From the NCBI GenBank assembly GCA_045114775.1, contig JBGULC010000044.1:124001-188000 (forward strand): DNA of 64,000 nt, written 5' to 3'. The notes under the pieces were generated by a model. It worked only from the letters and a program-made list of their open reading frames with translations, had not been told where the DNA came from and did not search any database. Shown here piece by piece: positions 40,372-49,684 of the stretch. A program made the translations under genes and the position numbers. Numbering within the stretch: the stretch's first letter is position 1; each line of letters opens with the position of its first letter. Source of the stretch: UBA3792 sp045114775 (lineage in GTDB: Bacteria > Bacillota > Clostridia > Christensenellales > CAG-138).

Positions 40372-41562
40372 ATGGAATCTCTCGATTCTCTGAGAAAAGA
40401 ATATGAATCGGCGTTCGGTCATCCGTCGGAACGCGCGTTTTCGGCCTGCGGACGGTCGGAGCTTTGCGGCAACCACACCGATCACCAGCACGGGTTGGTG
40501 CTTGCCTGCGGCGTGAACCTTTCGGCGATCGCGCTTGCCGCGCCGAACGACAAAAACGAAATCCGTCTTGTTTCCAAGGGGTTTCCCGCATGCTCGGTTG
40601 CGCTCGACGCGCTCGAGCCCGATCCGGGCGAATACGGCACGACGACCGCGCTTTTACGCGGGGTGCTGAGCGGCGTCGTCGAACGCGGCGCAAACCCGTT
40701 CGGGCTTGACGTCTATGTTGTATCGCATGTGCTCTCCGGGAGCGGCTTAAGTTCCTCCGCCGCGATCGAAGTCCTGCTCGCAGGCGTGATGAACGCGTAT
40801 TTCCTTGACGGAGAGCTCGACGGAACGGCGCTTGCCGTGATCGGTCAGCGCGCAGAGAACGTCTTTTTCGGAAAACCTTCGGGGCTTCTCGATCAGATGG
40901 CCTGTGCGCTCGGAGGGATCCAGTTCTTCGATTTTGCCGATCCAGCATGTCCGATCGCCGAGCGCGTGGATTTCGATTTCCGGGAAAGCGGACATTCGCT
41001 CGTCATCATCGACACCGGCGCGGACCACGCGAACCTGACCGACTGCTATGCAGCGATCACGCGCGAGCTTGCCGCGCTCGACGGGTTCTTCGGCGCGACC
41101 GCGCTGCGCGACGTTTCCGAGGACGATTTCTACGCGGCGCTTCCGGTGCTGCGGCGCATGTTCGGCGACCGCGCCGTGCTTCGCGCCATGCATGTCTTCG
41201 ACGAGAACAAACGTGTGCAGAAGGCAAAGGAAGCGCTTGAGCGCAACGATTTCAACACGTTTCTCGTGCAGCTCAATGCGTCCGGCGACTCGTCCTATAT
41301 GCTGCTGCAGAACGTGATCGCCGAAGGGCACGAATCCGCGCAGGCGGTCGCGTTTACGATCTGTTATGCGAAAAAGCTTTTGAATGGCCGCGGCGCGGTC
41401 CGTGTGCACGGCGGCGGCTTTGCCGGAACGGTGCTGGCGATCGTGCCGAACGACATGCTCGACGAATTCTGCGCCGGCATGGACCGTGTGCTTTCGCCCG
41501 GCGCATGTCATCCGCTTTCCGTGCGCAGGCGCGGCGTCTATGAGCTTTACACGGAGGAATAA
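40372..41562 (+). CDS. galK: galactokinase
   Basis: This 396-residue GHMP kinase has the galactokinase substrate motif in the clostridial form GRSELCGNHTDHQHG (about residues 25-39), the ATP loop LSGSGLSSSAAIEVL (GHMP motif 2) and the C-terminal VHGGGFAGTVLAIVP (motif 3). DQMACALGG carries the catalytic Asp region. It phosphorylates galactose at C1, the first step of the Leloir pathway. No galT or galE is in the window. The position between galM and a transporter supports the assignment. Confidence 0.94.
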   Translation: MESLDSLRKEYESAFGHPSERAFSACGRSELCGNHTDHQHGLVLACGVNLSAIALAAPNDKNEIRLVSKGFPACSVALDALEPDPGEYGTTTALLRGVLSGVVERGANPFGLDVYVVSHVLSGSGLSSSAAIEVLLAGVMNAYFLDGELDGTALAVIGQRAENVFFGKPSGLLDQMACALGGIQFFDFADPACPIAERVDFDFRESGHSLVIIDTGADHANLTDCYAAITRELAALDGFFGATALRDVSEDDFYAALPVLRRMFGDRAVLRAMHVFDENKRVQKAKEALERNDFNTFLVQLNASGDSSYMLLQNVIAEGHESAQAVAFTICYAKKLLNGRGAVRVHGGGFAGTVLAIVPNDMLDEFCAGMDRVLSPGACHPLSVRRRGVYELYTEE

Positions 41563-41565
41563 CGC

Positions 41566-42867
41566 ATGAGCCGCAAACGTTTCTGGAGCGCGCTGATCCT
41601 GTTCAGTCTGATCGGGCAGATCGCGTGGGTCGTTGAAAACATGTATTTCAACGTCTTCATCTATCACATGTTCAATGCCTCGCAAGGCGATATTGCGCTG
41701 ATGGTGCAGGCGAGCGCCGTAGCGGCGACGCTGACGACGCTTTTCATCGGCGCGCTGTCCGACCGGCTCGGAAAGCGCAAGGCGTTCATTACGATCGGCT
41801 ATATCCTGTGGGGCGTGTCGATCCTGATCTTCGCCGCGCTGCGCGTCGATTGGATCGCAAAGCTCTTCCCCGCCGCCGCGCAGGACACGGCAAAGGCCGC
41901 CTCGATCGGCGTCACGCTCGTCATCGTCTTCGACTGTGTGATGACATTCTTCGGCTCAACTGCAAACGACGCCTGCTTCAACGCCTGGCTCACGGACAGC
42001 ACCGACGAAACGAATCGCGGCAAGGCCGAAGGCTTGAACGCCATGATGCCGCTCGTTGCGATCCTCGTCGTCTTCGGCGGAACGATGTGGACACAGAAGG
42101 ACAACGCCGCGCACTGGACGATCCTGTTTCTGATCATCGGCGGCGTGGTGCTACTGTCCGGATTCCTCGGTCTGTTCCTGATCGACGAACCGAAGGTTGA
42201 GCGTCAGACGGACGGCTATTTCGGCACGCTGTTCTACGGCTTCCGCCCGCGCGTGATCCGGGACAATCCGACGCTCTATCTGTCTTTGATCTGCTTCACG
42301 ATCTTCGGCATCTCCATTCAGGTCTTCATGCCGTATCTGATCCTGTACTATACCGAGGCTCTGCATCTGGACAATTATGTGCTGATCATGGCGCCGGCGA
42401 TCATCCTCGCCGCGATCGCCACCGCGTTCTACGGACGCATCTACGATAAGATCGGTTACAGGAAGTCGCTGATCCCCGCGCTGTGCGTGCTGCTGCTCGG
42501 CTATGTCGTGCTGTTTGCGTTCCGGCACACCGCGCTCGTGTTCGTCGGCTCGCTGCTGATGATGTGCGGGTACCTCGGCGGGATGGCGGTGTTCGGCGCG
42601 CGCATTCGCGACTGTACGCCGGTCGGCATGGCGGGGCGGTTCCAGGGACTGCGCATCATCGGACAGGTGCTGATCCCCGGCGTGATCGGGCCCGAGATCA
42701 GCAAACTGGTCCTGAAAGGCGCCGAGACCGTTCTGAACGACGACGGCACGTATTCGTTCATTCCGAACGCAAACATCTTTTTATGGGCCGGGATCGTGCT
42801 GCTGCCGATCGCGATCGTGATCCTGATCGAGCGGCTCCGCGCCGCAAAGGAAGCGCAGCGGGCTTAA
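41566..42867 (+). CDS. MFS transporter, probable galactose/sugar permease
   Basis: This 433-residue membrane protein has about 12 segments and the MFS loop motif GALSDRLGKRKAFIT between helices 2 and 3, repeated weakly as YGRIYDKIGYRKSLIP in the second half. It begins 3 bases after galK, so it probably imports galactose or a galactoside for that operon. The family is sure; the substrate follows from context only. The 258-base gap after it (42868-43125) shows no gene, only a terminator at its right end. Confidence 0.87.
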   Translation: MSRKRFWSALILFSLIGQIAWVVENMYFNVFIYHMFNASQGDIALMVQASAVAATLTTLFIGALSDRLGKRKAFITIGYILWGVSILIFAALRVDWIAKLFPAAAQDTAKAASIGVTLVIVFDCVMTFFGSTANDACFNAWLTDSTDETNRGKAEGLNAMMPLVAILVVFGGTMWTQKDNAAHWTILFLIIGGVVLLSGFLGLFLIDEPKVERQTDGYFGTLFYGFRPRVIRDNPTLYLSLICFTIFGISIQVFMPYLILYYTEALHLDNYVLIMAPAIILAAIATAFYGRIYDKIGYRKSLIPALCVLLLGYVVLFAFRHTALVFVGSLLMMCGYLGGMAVFGARIRDCTPVGMAGRFQGLRIIGQVLIPGVIGPEISKLVLKGAETVLNDDGTYSFIPNANIFLWAGIVLLPIAIVILIERLRAAKEAQRA

Positions 42868-43083
42868 CGCGCTTTCACCGGCGGCGAAGCATGCCGGAAA
42901 CTTCCGCCGCGAGAAGATCCTCCCCGGCGAACCGAAGGGGTTGTCCGACGCGATCTGAATATAACTTGCGGATGGATGTAACGAAACAGACGCCTTTCCT
43001 TCGACCTTACCCCGGTCCGGACAGATGCGAAAGAATACATGCAACTATGCTGCGGAACGCGATCCGACGACTCATATCAAAGA

Positions 43084-43113
43084 AAAAGCAGACACATGTT
43101 CGTGTCTGCTTTT
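43084..43113 (-). terminator. terminator of the Ig-like protein gene (possibly bidirectional)
   Basis: AAAAGCAGACAC, loop ATGTTC, GTGTCTGCTTTT. The minus strand continues TTTTTC, so it ends the gene at 43126; the plus side also has TTTT and could stop galactose-operon transcripts. Confidence 0.85.
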
Positions 43114-43125
43114 GATTTCTCCCGA

Positions 43126-44742
43126 TTATCCGCACCGAAGCCATCCGGACCCCGTGTTTTGCGGCGTCGGCGCCGCCGATGGCTCTACGTCGATCCATTC
43201 TTCAACGACCGTAATACAGCAGAATGCCGATGCGCCGCCGTCTGCGCTGAAAACAGAAACGGTTGCCGTACCGGGCCCGATCGCTGTAATGCATCCGTTT
43301 TCGTCGACCGCAGCTATTTCCGGAGCCGAGCTTTCAAACCGTACGTCGGGAAGCGTCGCGTCCTCCGGATCGATTGTAACGATCAGCGTTTCGCTATCGC
43401 CCGTGTGCATGTTGAGCTTCGTCTCGGACAGGCGGACGTCTGTGACGGCGATCGGCGGAAGCGCCGGAATCGTCCTTGTTTCCAGCAGCGCCCCGCAAAC
43501 GGTACAGCGCAGCTCCTCCTCCCCCGCTTCTCCGATCTTCGCCTCTTTCGACGCCGTCCATTCACCCGGCGTATGTCCCTTAGGCGGGATCGTTTCCGTA
43601 TAGCTGTCTTTGCATAGGATGCAAGTATAAGTACGAATCCCTTCCGACGTACAGGTCGAAGCCTCTTCTTCGGCGCTGTACCGATGGCGCGGCGGTACAT
43701 AGTCGTCGCGGTACCGATATCCGCACGTCTCGCACGTATAGGTCGTATACCCCCATTCCGTGCAAAGCGGCTCCGTGATCTCTTCGTCATAAACCGGATT
43801 CTCGCAGATTTCCGGTCGGCACGGCGTCGGCGTACGGTATTCCACGCTTTCAAAATGCAGTTCCCGATTGTTCGTCAACCTGCAGGCCTGTCCGTTGTTT
43901 TCGCCGATGAACGGTTTGCAGTATGCCCTTCTGTGCGGCGTGATCTCAAAGAATCGGATCTCTGCGTCGACTCTCGTATCTCGCATCTGGCAACGTGTAT
44001 TTTCGCTGTTTCGCGGAAGCTTGAACATGCCGACCGCGCCTCCGTTATGCGCATAGCCGTAGACCTCCGCATATCCGCGGGTAAAGACGTCGCAATTCCT
44101 GACCGTCGCGTAACCGGACGCGTAAACGCCGCCGAGAAACTCTTCGCAAAGCGTTTCTGGATCCGTATCCGCCAGCACCAGTTCCGCAGCCGTCCTGCAG
44201 TCCACAAACGTACAATCCTCGCAGAATCCCGCGATCCCGCCTACGCCGATGTGTACGGCGGAAACGGTCAGACTTTCGCGCACATCCACGGAGCATTTGC
44301 TGAACAGTGTTCCTTCGGCATATCCGGCGATCCCGCCGATAAAGCAATCCCGGTCCGTTTCGATCGTGAGTTTCGCGTTCAGGATATGCAGATCGCGGAT
44401 CTCTGCGCCGCAGGCTGTCGAGAACAGCCCGGCCAGGGCGGTGTCATACTGCTTCAGATTCCCGTCAAAGGTCTCGTGTGTATCCGCCGCAGGGCTCATC
44501 ACGCTCATGTTCGCAATGATATGTCCTGCGCCGTCAAGCGTACCGGAAAAGGGGATCGGCGTCCAAGGCGCGTTTCCCATATCAACGTCTGCCTTCAGCA
44601 CATAATCGCCGTCCGGATCCTCTGCGATTCTTTCAAGGCCTTCGCGATCGGAAATCGCAACGGTGGGTCTTTCAGCCTCCCGAAGCGGAACGCCTGTTCC
44701 GAGAAGGAACAAAACCGTCAGAAAGCATATCGTTCGTTTCAT
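43126..44742 (-). CDS. secreted protein with GLUG-like, CxxC and Big_2 Ig-like domains
   Basis: This 538-residue protein has a signal peptide (residues 1-22), an N-terminal region with GLUG/polygalactosaminidase-type surface repeats (PFSGTLDGAGHIIANMSV, AGLFSTACGAEIRDL, FIGGIAGYAEG), three CxxC units of about 35 residues (TYTCETCGYRYRDDYV, TYTCILCKDSYTETI, LRCTVCGALLETRTI) and a C-terminal Big_2 Ig-like domain (TIDPEDATLP, IAAVDENGCITAIGPGTATV). No LPXTG or S-layer anchor is visible, so it is either released or held by an unknown mode. The function is probably adhesion or surface structure. Confidence 0.82.
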   Translation of the reverse strand: MKRTICFLTVLFLLGTGVPLREAERPTVAISDREGLERIAEDPDGDYVLKADVDMGNAPWTPIPFSGTLDGAGHIIANMSVMSPAADTHETFDGNLKQYDTALAGLFSTACGAEIRDLHILNAKLTIETDRDCFIGGIAGYAEGTLFSKCSVDVRESLTVSAVHIGVGGIAGFCEDCTFVDCRTAAELVLADTDPETLCEEFLGGVYASGYATVRNCDVFTRGYAEVYGYAHNGGAVGMFKLPRNSENTRCQMRDTRVDAEIRFFEITPHRRAYCKPFIGENNGQACRLTNNRELHFESVEYRTPTPCRPEICENPVYDEEITEPLCTEWGYTTYTCETCGYRYRDDYVPPRHRYSAEEEASTCTSEGIRTYTCILCKDSYTETIPPKGHTPGEWTASKEAKIGEAGEEELRCTVCGALLETRTIPALPPIAVTDVRLSETKLNMHTGDSETLIVTIDPEDATLPDVRFESSAPEIAAVDENGCITAIGPGTATVSVFSADGGASAFCCITVVEEWIDVEPSAAPTPQNTGSGWLRCG

Positions 44743-44844
44743 AGAATTCCCTTGCGCGGCGAAGCTCCGGTTATCAAGCGTCCCGCCTGTTATGATGTTT
44801 TATTATATCATGTTCGGGATCGAAGGTAAACACCCGAAAAATGA

Positions 44845-44870
44845 AACAGGACCGCCGGTGCGGTCCTGTT
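44845..44870 (-). terminator. terminator of the HU gene
   Basis: On the minus strand AACAGGACCG, loop CACCGG, CGGTCCTGTT, then TCATTTTTC. It starts 14 bases after the HU stop. Confidence 0.8.
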
Positions 44871-44883
44871 CTGTATGACTCTA

Positions 44884-45156
44884 TTAGTTGAGCGCGTCCT
44901 TCAAAGCCTTGCCGGCCTTGAACGCAGCAGCCTTGGTCGCAGCGATCTCGATCTCTTCGCCGTTCGCCGGGTTGTGACCCTTGCGTGCCGGACGGACCTT
45001 TGCTTCAAAAGAACCGAAGCCGACGACGGAAACCTTCTCGTTCGCCTTGAGCGCTTCGACAACGGTGTCGACAAACGCCTTAATGGCCTTCTCTGCATCC
45101 TTCTTGGACAGCTCGCCCTTTTCTGCAACTGCCGCGATAAGTTCAGTCTTGTTCAT
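44884..45156 (-). CDS. hup: HU family DNA-binding protein
   Basis: This 90-residue histone-like protein starts MNKTELIAAVAEKGELSKKD and carries the beta-arm signature GFGSFEAKVRPARKGHNPANGE with the intercalating Pro. HU bends and compacts DNA as a dimer. The start at 45156 follows CGGAGG; the frame to 45183 is upstream leader. It has its own promoter and follows mazG and the SpoVB-like gene, an order common in Clostridia and Bacilli. Confidence 0.97.
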   Translation of the reverse strand: MNKTELIAAVAEKGELSKKDAEKAIKAFVDTVVEALKANEKVSVVGFGSFEAKVRPARKGHNPANGEEIEIAATKAAAFKAGKALKDALN

Positions 45157-45193
45157 GATTATTCCTCCGTAAATGAATTTCAAATGTTAAAAT

Positions 45194-45208
45194 CTCGCGC
45201 AACGCGAG
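45194..45208 (-). promoter_or_regulatory. perfect hairpin in the HU mRNA leader
   Basis: CTCGCG, loop of three, CGCGAG, in the 5' leader between the HU promoter and the ribosome-binding site. A compact GC stem without a U-tract; it may stabilise the mRNA or modulate translation. Confidence 0.5.
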
Positions 45209-45216
45209 CATTGCAT

Positions 45217-45245
45217 ATTGTACCAATCAATTCCCGATTCGTCAA
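45217..45245 (-). promoter_or_regulatory. promoter of the HU gene
   Basis: On the minus strand TTGACG (45245-45240), 17-base spacer, TACAAT (45222-45217). Confidence 0.82.
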
Positions 45246-45261
45246 CCCCTAATTTGCCTTT

Positions 45262-46683
45262 TTATTCGGAAAATAGGGATTTTTTCGCCTTTTCCCAATA
45301 CTTGTCCTGCTCGGAAAGCGGCAGTTCCGAGAGATTTCTCCCGTCGGCCGCGGCAAGCTCCTCCATACGTCCGAACCGTTTAATAAATTTGTCCGTTGCA
45401 TCGTGCAGCAATTGTTCCGCGTCAAGGCCGAGAAGCCGAACGACGTTTACGATCGCAAAAAGAAGATCCCCCGCTTCCTCGAAAAGATCCCCCTCTCCGC
45501 GCATGGCAGCCTTCAGTTCGTCAAGCTCTTCATAGACCTTCGGCATCGCCTCGTCGGCGCCGTTCCAATCGAAGCCGACCTTTGCCGCGCGCTTCTGTAC
45601 CTTTGAGGACCGCATCAACGCTGGGAAACGCTTCGGTACGGCGCAGAGGACTTCCTTTTGCGTCTTTTGATTCTTTTCTTTCTGCTTGAGCTCGTCCCAA
45701 CGCTTCAGCACGTCGGCGCTCGATTCCGCTTTCTCCGAGCCGAATACGTGCGGGTGGCGGTAGATCATCTTTTTCACGATCCCGTCTGCAACGTCGTTTT
45801 CGTTGAATCGTCCCTGCTCGTCGGCGATCGTCGCGTGGAACACGACGTCCATCAGCACGTCGCCGAGTTCCTCGGTGATATGCGCGTCGTCCTGTTCGTC
45901 GATCGCGTCGTTCAGTTCGTAACATTCCTCGATGAGATCGCCCTTTAAGCTTTCGTGCGTCTGTTCGCGATCCCAGGGGCACCCGCCCGGCGCGCGAAGC
46001 CGCTGCATGACGGCGACGAGATCGTAATATCCGTAGCGTGTGCGTTCTTTAAATGAAGCGGGCTTCACGTACAGTACCGATCCGGCGAACAGCGTACGCC
46101 GCCGGTCGAGTTCGGAAAGCGGGAACGTGCGGAAGCTGTAATGTCCGTCCGGCTGCATGGTCGCGAGCGTCACGGGCCAATCGTCCGGATAGATCTCGGA
46201 AAGCGAGAGCTTGACTTCCCCCGCAATGATCGGGCTGTCCAGTTCCTGGACGAGCAGCGGCACGTTCGGATCGACGCGCTTCGGAAGCGTTCGCGCAGTG
46301 AAGATCTGCGCGTCCTGCACCTCGGGAAACGCTGCCTTCGCATAGGAAACGCCGGGCAGCACGTCGACACGGAAGCCCTTTTTCTTCGCTGCCTTTTCAA
46401 TCGCCGGAAGCTGTGCGAAGCAACCGTCGCCCATGACCGCATAAACGCAATCTCCTTCCGAAACGAGCCTCGCAGCGATCGTTTCGTTCAACGCGTCGAA
46501 ATCCTCTGCGGTTTCATAGAGATCGTCCATGGAAACGAACGGAAGTTTCGCTTCAAGCACGGGCTTTGCCGACGGATGCTCCTTCGTCTGCAGGTACAGC
46601 GTGCGGGCATGCAAAACCGCGTCCCACGCGGCGCGCGTGAGCGTCTGCGGCGTGGACAGCGGCGCAATGACAATGGTTTTCAT
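45262..46683 (-). CDS. mazG: nucleoside triphosphate pyrophosphohydrolase MazG with tetrapyrrole methylase-like N-domain (YabN)
   Basis: This 473-residue protein is the YabN form of MazG. Residues 1 to about 210 form a tetrapyrrole-methylase-like domain (VIAPLSTPQTL, GDGCFAQLP). Residues about 225-473 carry two MazG segments, with the metal-binding set in CPWDREQTHESLKGDLIEEC (the start of the core), HITEELGDVLMDVVFHA and the C-terminal EAGDLLFAIVNVVR. It hydrolyses non-canonical or excess NTPs. The start at 46683 is set by AAGGAGATAAC. It starts 1 base after the SpoVB-like stop. Confidence 0.94.
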   Translation of the reverse strand: MKTIVIAPLSTPQTLTRAAWDAVLHARTLYLQTKEHPSAKPVLEAKLPFVSMDDLYETAEDFDALNETIAARLVSEGDCVYAVMGDGCFAQLPAIEKAAKKKGFRVDVLPGVSYAKAAFPEVQDAQIFTARTLPKRVDPNVPLLVQELDSPIIAGEVKLSLSEIYPDDWPVTLATMQPDGHYSFRTFPLSELDRRRTLFAGSVLYVKPASFKERTRYGYYDLVAVMQRLRAPGGCPWDREQTHESLKGDLIEECYELNDAIDEQDDAHITEELGDVLMDVVFHATIADEQGRFNENDVADGIVKKMIYRHPHVFGSEKAESSADVLKRWDELKQKEKNQKTQKEVLCAVPKRFPALMRSSKVQKRAAKVGFDWNGADEAMPKVYEELDELKAAMRGEGDLFEEAGDLLFAIVNVVRLLGLDAEQLLHDATDKFIKRFGRMEELAAADGRNLSELPLSEQDKYWEKAKKSLFSE

Positions 46684-46684
46684 G

Positions 46685-48322
46685 TTATCTCCTTGCAAAG
46701 CGGGCGAGCTTTCTGCCGCCCGGAATATAGGTCAGTTCTTCCTTGGTGAACATGGCGAACAGGAGCGTAAGGACGGCGTAAACGACGACGGCGACCAGGA
46801 TCGCAAGAAGCGTCGCAACGCGCGACATGACACTGCCCTGAAAAGCCGACAGTCCCGAAAGAAGCTTCTGCACGCCCCATGCGGCCCCACCCATCAACGC
46901 AGATGCCAGGATCGGCTTCAGGAATGTATCGAGCACGTTGAGCTTTGCCTTTGTAACGACCAGCAACGCGATCGTATCGAGGATCCCGGCGACGCCGAAG
47001 CACGCGAGATTCGAATACACTGCGCCGAAGATATTGACGTTCTGCATCGGGATGAAGATCACGTTGACGACGACCTTCGTGACGCCGCCGATCAAAAGAA
47101 AGATCATCGGCAGCCAATGCTTGCCTGCGCCCTGCAGCGCTCCTGTCGCAGTCTGCACCAGCGATATGAATACGACCGTAAACGCTGCGACATGCATCAG
47201 AGGCTCGGCTATGCTCAACGCATCGAAGAACTTCGGATCGCCGCGCATATAAAGGAACCTGATGATCGGTCCTGCGAGTATGGAAAGCCCGACCGCGCAC
47301 GGAATCCCGATGGCCATGGCGATCTTGAGGCTCAGAAGCGACAAGTTCCGCAATCCGGCCTGATCCCTGCGGATGCGCGCGGCGGAAATTGCCGGCACGA
47401 TCGACATGGAGATCCCGACCGTCAGCGTCGCGGGAAGGTTGATGATGGAACGGACATAGGTGCACAGCGACGTATAGCTCAACTCCGCCTTTTCCGGTGT
47501 GAAGCCCGCCTTCAGCAAAAGCTGTTCGATCATGGAGGAATCGAGCATATTGGCGATCGGCAGAATCGAGGCGCCGAGCGTGATCGGGATCGCAATGACC
47601 AGCATCTTCCAGATGACCCGTTCATGCGGGTTCGGGTCCTCGATCAGCGCGGTATACTCCTTTCGCGTACGCAGATAGAAGGCGATCATCACAAGAAGCG
47701 CAAGCACCTCTGAGATCGTGACGCCCAGGAGCAAACCCGCTGCGCCTGCGGCATAGCGGTACTCCGTATCCTGATAACGGCGGGACAGAAACCATGCGAG
47801 CAGCAGGCCGAAAACGAACTTGAACACCTGTTCCGCAAGCTGTGAGACGCTCGTGCCCGTCATGCGCTGCAAGCCCTGCAGATACCCGCGGAACGCGCAG
47901 ATCACGGAAACGAACAGCAGCGCAGGCGCAAGCGCCATCAACGAATACTCAATGCCGCTCTTCGCCTGCAGCAGCACCGATCCGATCCATCCGGCGCCGA
48001 AGAACATGAACGCGGACGTCACGACGCCGATCAGCGTCAGCAGCAGCAGCGAACGTCGGAAGACCCGTTTCGCGCCGTCGTAGTTGCCGACCGCAGCGCG
48101 TTCGGCTACCATGCGTGAAATCGCCGTCGGAATGCCGGAGCTGGCGATGATTAAAAGCCAGGAATATGTCGGAAAGACCTTTTCATAGAAATACATGCCG
48201 TCTTCCGAGATGATCCGCACCGCAAAAATACGGATCACGACGCCGATCACCTTGCAGACAAGCCCGGCGACCGTGAGGATCGCAGCGCCTTTGACAAATG
48301 TAGTTTTCTTATTGGTTTCCAT
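46685..48322 (-). CDS. SpoVB/MurJ-family lipid flippase
   Basis: This 545-residue protein has about 14 membrane segments and the MOP/MVF fold of polysaccharide flippases: TFVKGAAILTVAGLVCKVIG, RMVAERAAVGNYDGAKRVF and QLAEQVFKFVFGLLLAWF. In Bacillota this position (before mazG and HU) is held by SpoVB/YabM-type proteins that move lipid-linked precursors for spore cortex or cell wall. The start at 48322 lacks a ribosome-binding site; a strong promoter ends only 6 bases before it, so the mRNA is probably leaderless. Confidence 0.92.
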   Translation of the reverse strand: METNKKTTFVKGAAILTVAGLVCKVIGVVIRIFAVRIISEDGMYFYEKVFPTYSWLLIIASSGIPTAISRMVAERAAVGNYDGAKRVFRRSLLLLTLIGVVTSAFMFFGAGWIGSVLLQAKSGIEYSLMALAPALLFVSVICAFRGYLQGLQRMTGTSVSQLAEQVFKFVFGLLLAWFLSRRYQDTEYRYAAGAAGLLLGVTISEVLALLVMIAFYLRTRKEYTALIEDPNPHERVIWKMLVIAIPITLGASILPIANMLDSSMIEQLLLKAGFTPEKAELSYTSLCTYVRSIINLPATLTVGISMSIVPAISAARIRRDQAGLRNLSLLSLKIAMAIGIPCAVGLSILAGPIIRFLYMRGDPKFFDALSIAEPLMHVAAFTVVFISLVQTATGALQGAGKHWLPMIFLLIGGVTKVVVNVIFIPMQNVNIFGAVYSNLACFGVAGILDTIALLVVTKAKLNVLDTFLKPILASALMGGAAWGVQKLLSGLSAFQGSVMSRVATLLAILVAVVVYAVLTLLFAMFTKEELTYIPGGRKLARFARR

Positions 48323-48328
48323 GCGTAC

Positions 48329-48357
48329 AGTATAGCAGATGCGGCGGCGTTTTTCAA
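48329..48357 (-). promoter_or_regulatory. promoter giving a probably leaderless SpoVB-like mRNA
   Basis: On the minus strand TTGAAA (48357-48352), 17-base spacer, TATACT (48334-48329), then 6 bases to the ATG at 48322. No Shine-Dalgarno is present. Confidence 0.8.
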
Positions 48358-48362
48358 GGGGT

Positions 48363-49634
48363 TCACGCTTCGGTGAGCGCAGAAACGAGGATCCCTTCGT
48401 TTTCGGCGTACAGTGCCGGAAGATCGCCGATCGGCAGCGGATTCGTTCCCCTGCCCGCCTCGACCGTGAACGCGTTTGCACCGAAAGCGTCGATCAGCCA
48501 GTCCTTGTAGCCCGCAAAACCGCTGTCGTACGGCACGTTCGCGACCCGGTAACCGGAGACTTCGGCAAACCGCTCCGCAAGCGCGCGCGAGCCCTGCGGC
48601 GCGTTGCCGCGGTATTCCCAATAGATCTCTCCGCCCTGCGTGTGATACGCGATCGCCCGATCGAAGCGCTCCCGTCGCGAAAGCTCGGCCATCGCGCGGT
48701 TCTCCGGCGTTTCGAGAGGCCGCGTTCCGACATAGTCGCGCGGACCTGGACGCGTATAACCCGATGCAAACTTGATCGCGCGCGCATTCTCCCATCCTGC
48801 CGGATAGCCGAGGTTCAGATCGATCCCCTGGATGTTCGACTTCCACCCCTCCGGGAACGGAATCGCGGGATAGAACGCGGACAGCGCCCTTGCGCTCTCA
48901 TAGAAGCTGTCCCCCTCGGAAAGCGCGCCGGTCACGAGATCGACGCCGTCGGGATTGACAAGCGGCACGAGCGTCAGGGTCGACCCCTCATAAAGCGCTT
49001 TTGCCTGTACGCCGCCGATCGCGCCTCCTTCGGAAAGTGCTTTCGCGTAACGTTCCAGAAAGAGCAGCACGAGCGGCGTCGTGATCCATTCGTTGGCATG
49101 ATGCGACGCATTGACGCCGACGCGCAAAGGTCCCGCGCCGATACGGATCGCTTCGATTCTTCGCCGCGAAACGCTCCTTCCGATCGTGAATTTTGCAAGA
49201 AACGGATAACGCAGCAGAAGTCCCTCCAGAACGCAGGCCGTAAGAAACGAAGAATACGGAAGCCCCGTGAACACAACATCGGATGCGAACGGCGCCGTGA
49301 TCCGTTCGCCGGGACGCCATGCAGCGTTCGGGTTTGCGGCGCGGATCGCGGAAGGATCGCTCCCGAAGCGTTCCGCAAGCATTTCGACCGTCTCGCCCTC
49401 GTCTAGAACGGTAAAGGTCGATCCGCAGAGAAACGGATAGAGCGACGCCCATGTGAGTCGTCCGACGACGCCGTCCGATCGAACGCCGAACCGTTCCTGC
49501 AGCCGCACGACCGCTCGTTCGGTGCGTCGTCCGAAGATCCCGTCGACGTCTCCCGGCTCCTCCCCCGCACGCAAAAGCGCCGTCTGCAAATACTGTACGA
49601 ATACCCCCTTATTCCCGAATCGAAGTGTTTGCAT
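48363..49634 (-). CDS. M14 family peptidase with peptidoglycan-binding and LysM-like domains
   Basis: This 423-residue protein has a PG_binding_1 domain (FVQYLQTALLRAGEEPGDVD, then GIFGRRTERAVVRLQ), a LysM-like segment (FTVLDEGETVEMLAERFGS) and a zinc carboxypeptidase domain. Zinc ligands are His and Glu in NASHHANEW and His in AIAYHTQGG; the catalytic Glu is in FTVEAGRG. It resembles gamma-D-glutamyl-diamino-acid endopeptidases that trim peptidoglycan stem peptides. There is no signal peptide, so it may act in the forespore or mother cell or on recycled muropeptides. The start at 49634 follows CGGAGG. Confidence 0.92.
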   Translation of the reverse strand: MQTLRFGNKGVFVQYLQTALLRAGEEPGDVDGIFGRRTERAVVRLQERFGVRSDGVVGRLTWASLYPFLCGSTFTVLDEGETVEMLAERFGSDPSAIRAANPNAAWRPGERITAPFASDVVFTGLPYSSFLTACVLEGLLLRYPFLAKFTIGRSVSRRRIEAIRIGAGPLRVGVNASHHANEWITTPLVLLFLERYAKALSEGGAIGGVQAKALYEGSTLTLVPLVNPDGVDLVTGALSEGDSFYESARALSAFYPAIPFPEGWKSNIQGIDLNLGYPAGWENARAIKFASGYTRPGPRDYVGTRPLETPENRAMAELSRRERFDRAIAYHTQGGEIYWEYRGNAPQGSRALAERFAEVSGYRVANVPYDSGFAGYKDWLIDAFGANAFTVEAGRGTNPLPIGDLPALYAENEGILVSALTEA

Positions 49635-49684
49635 GGATTTCCTCCGTTTTTTTGAAATCCTATGCCGATGCAAACCGGTATATG

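Noticed and set aside
40372..41562. GNHTDHQHG in galactokinase as a loss of the substrate motif
   Set aside because: This variant of GEHTDY is common in clostridial galactokinases, and the ATP motifs are intact.
42868..43125. A small gene or RNA in the gap after the galactose operon
   Set aside because: Only a terminator at the right end is visible; open frames here have no supported start or similarity.
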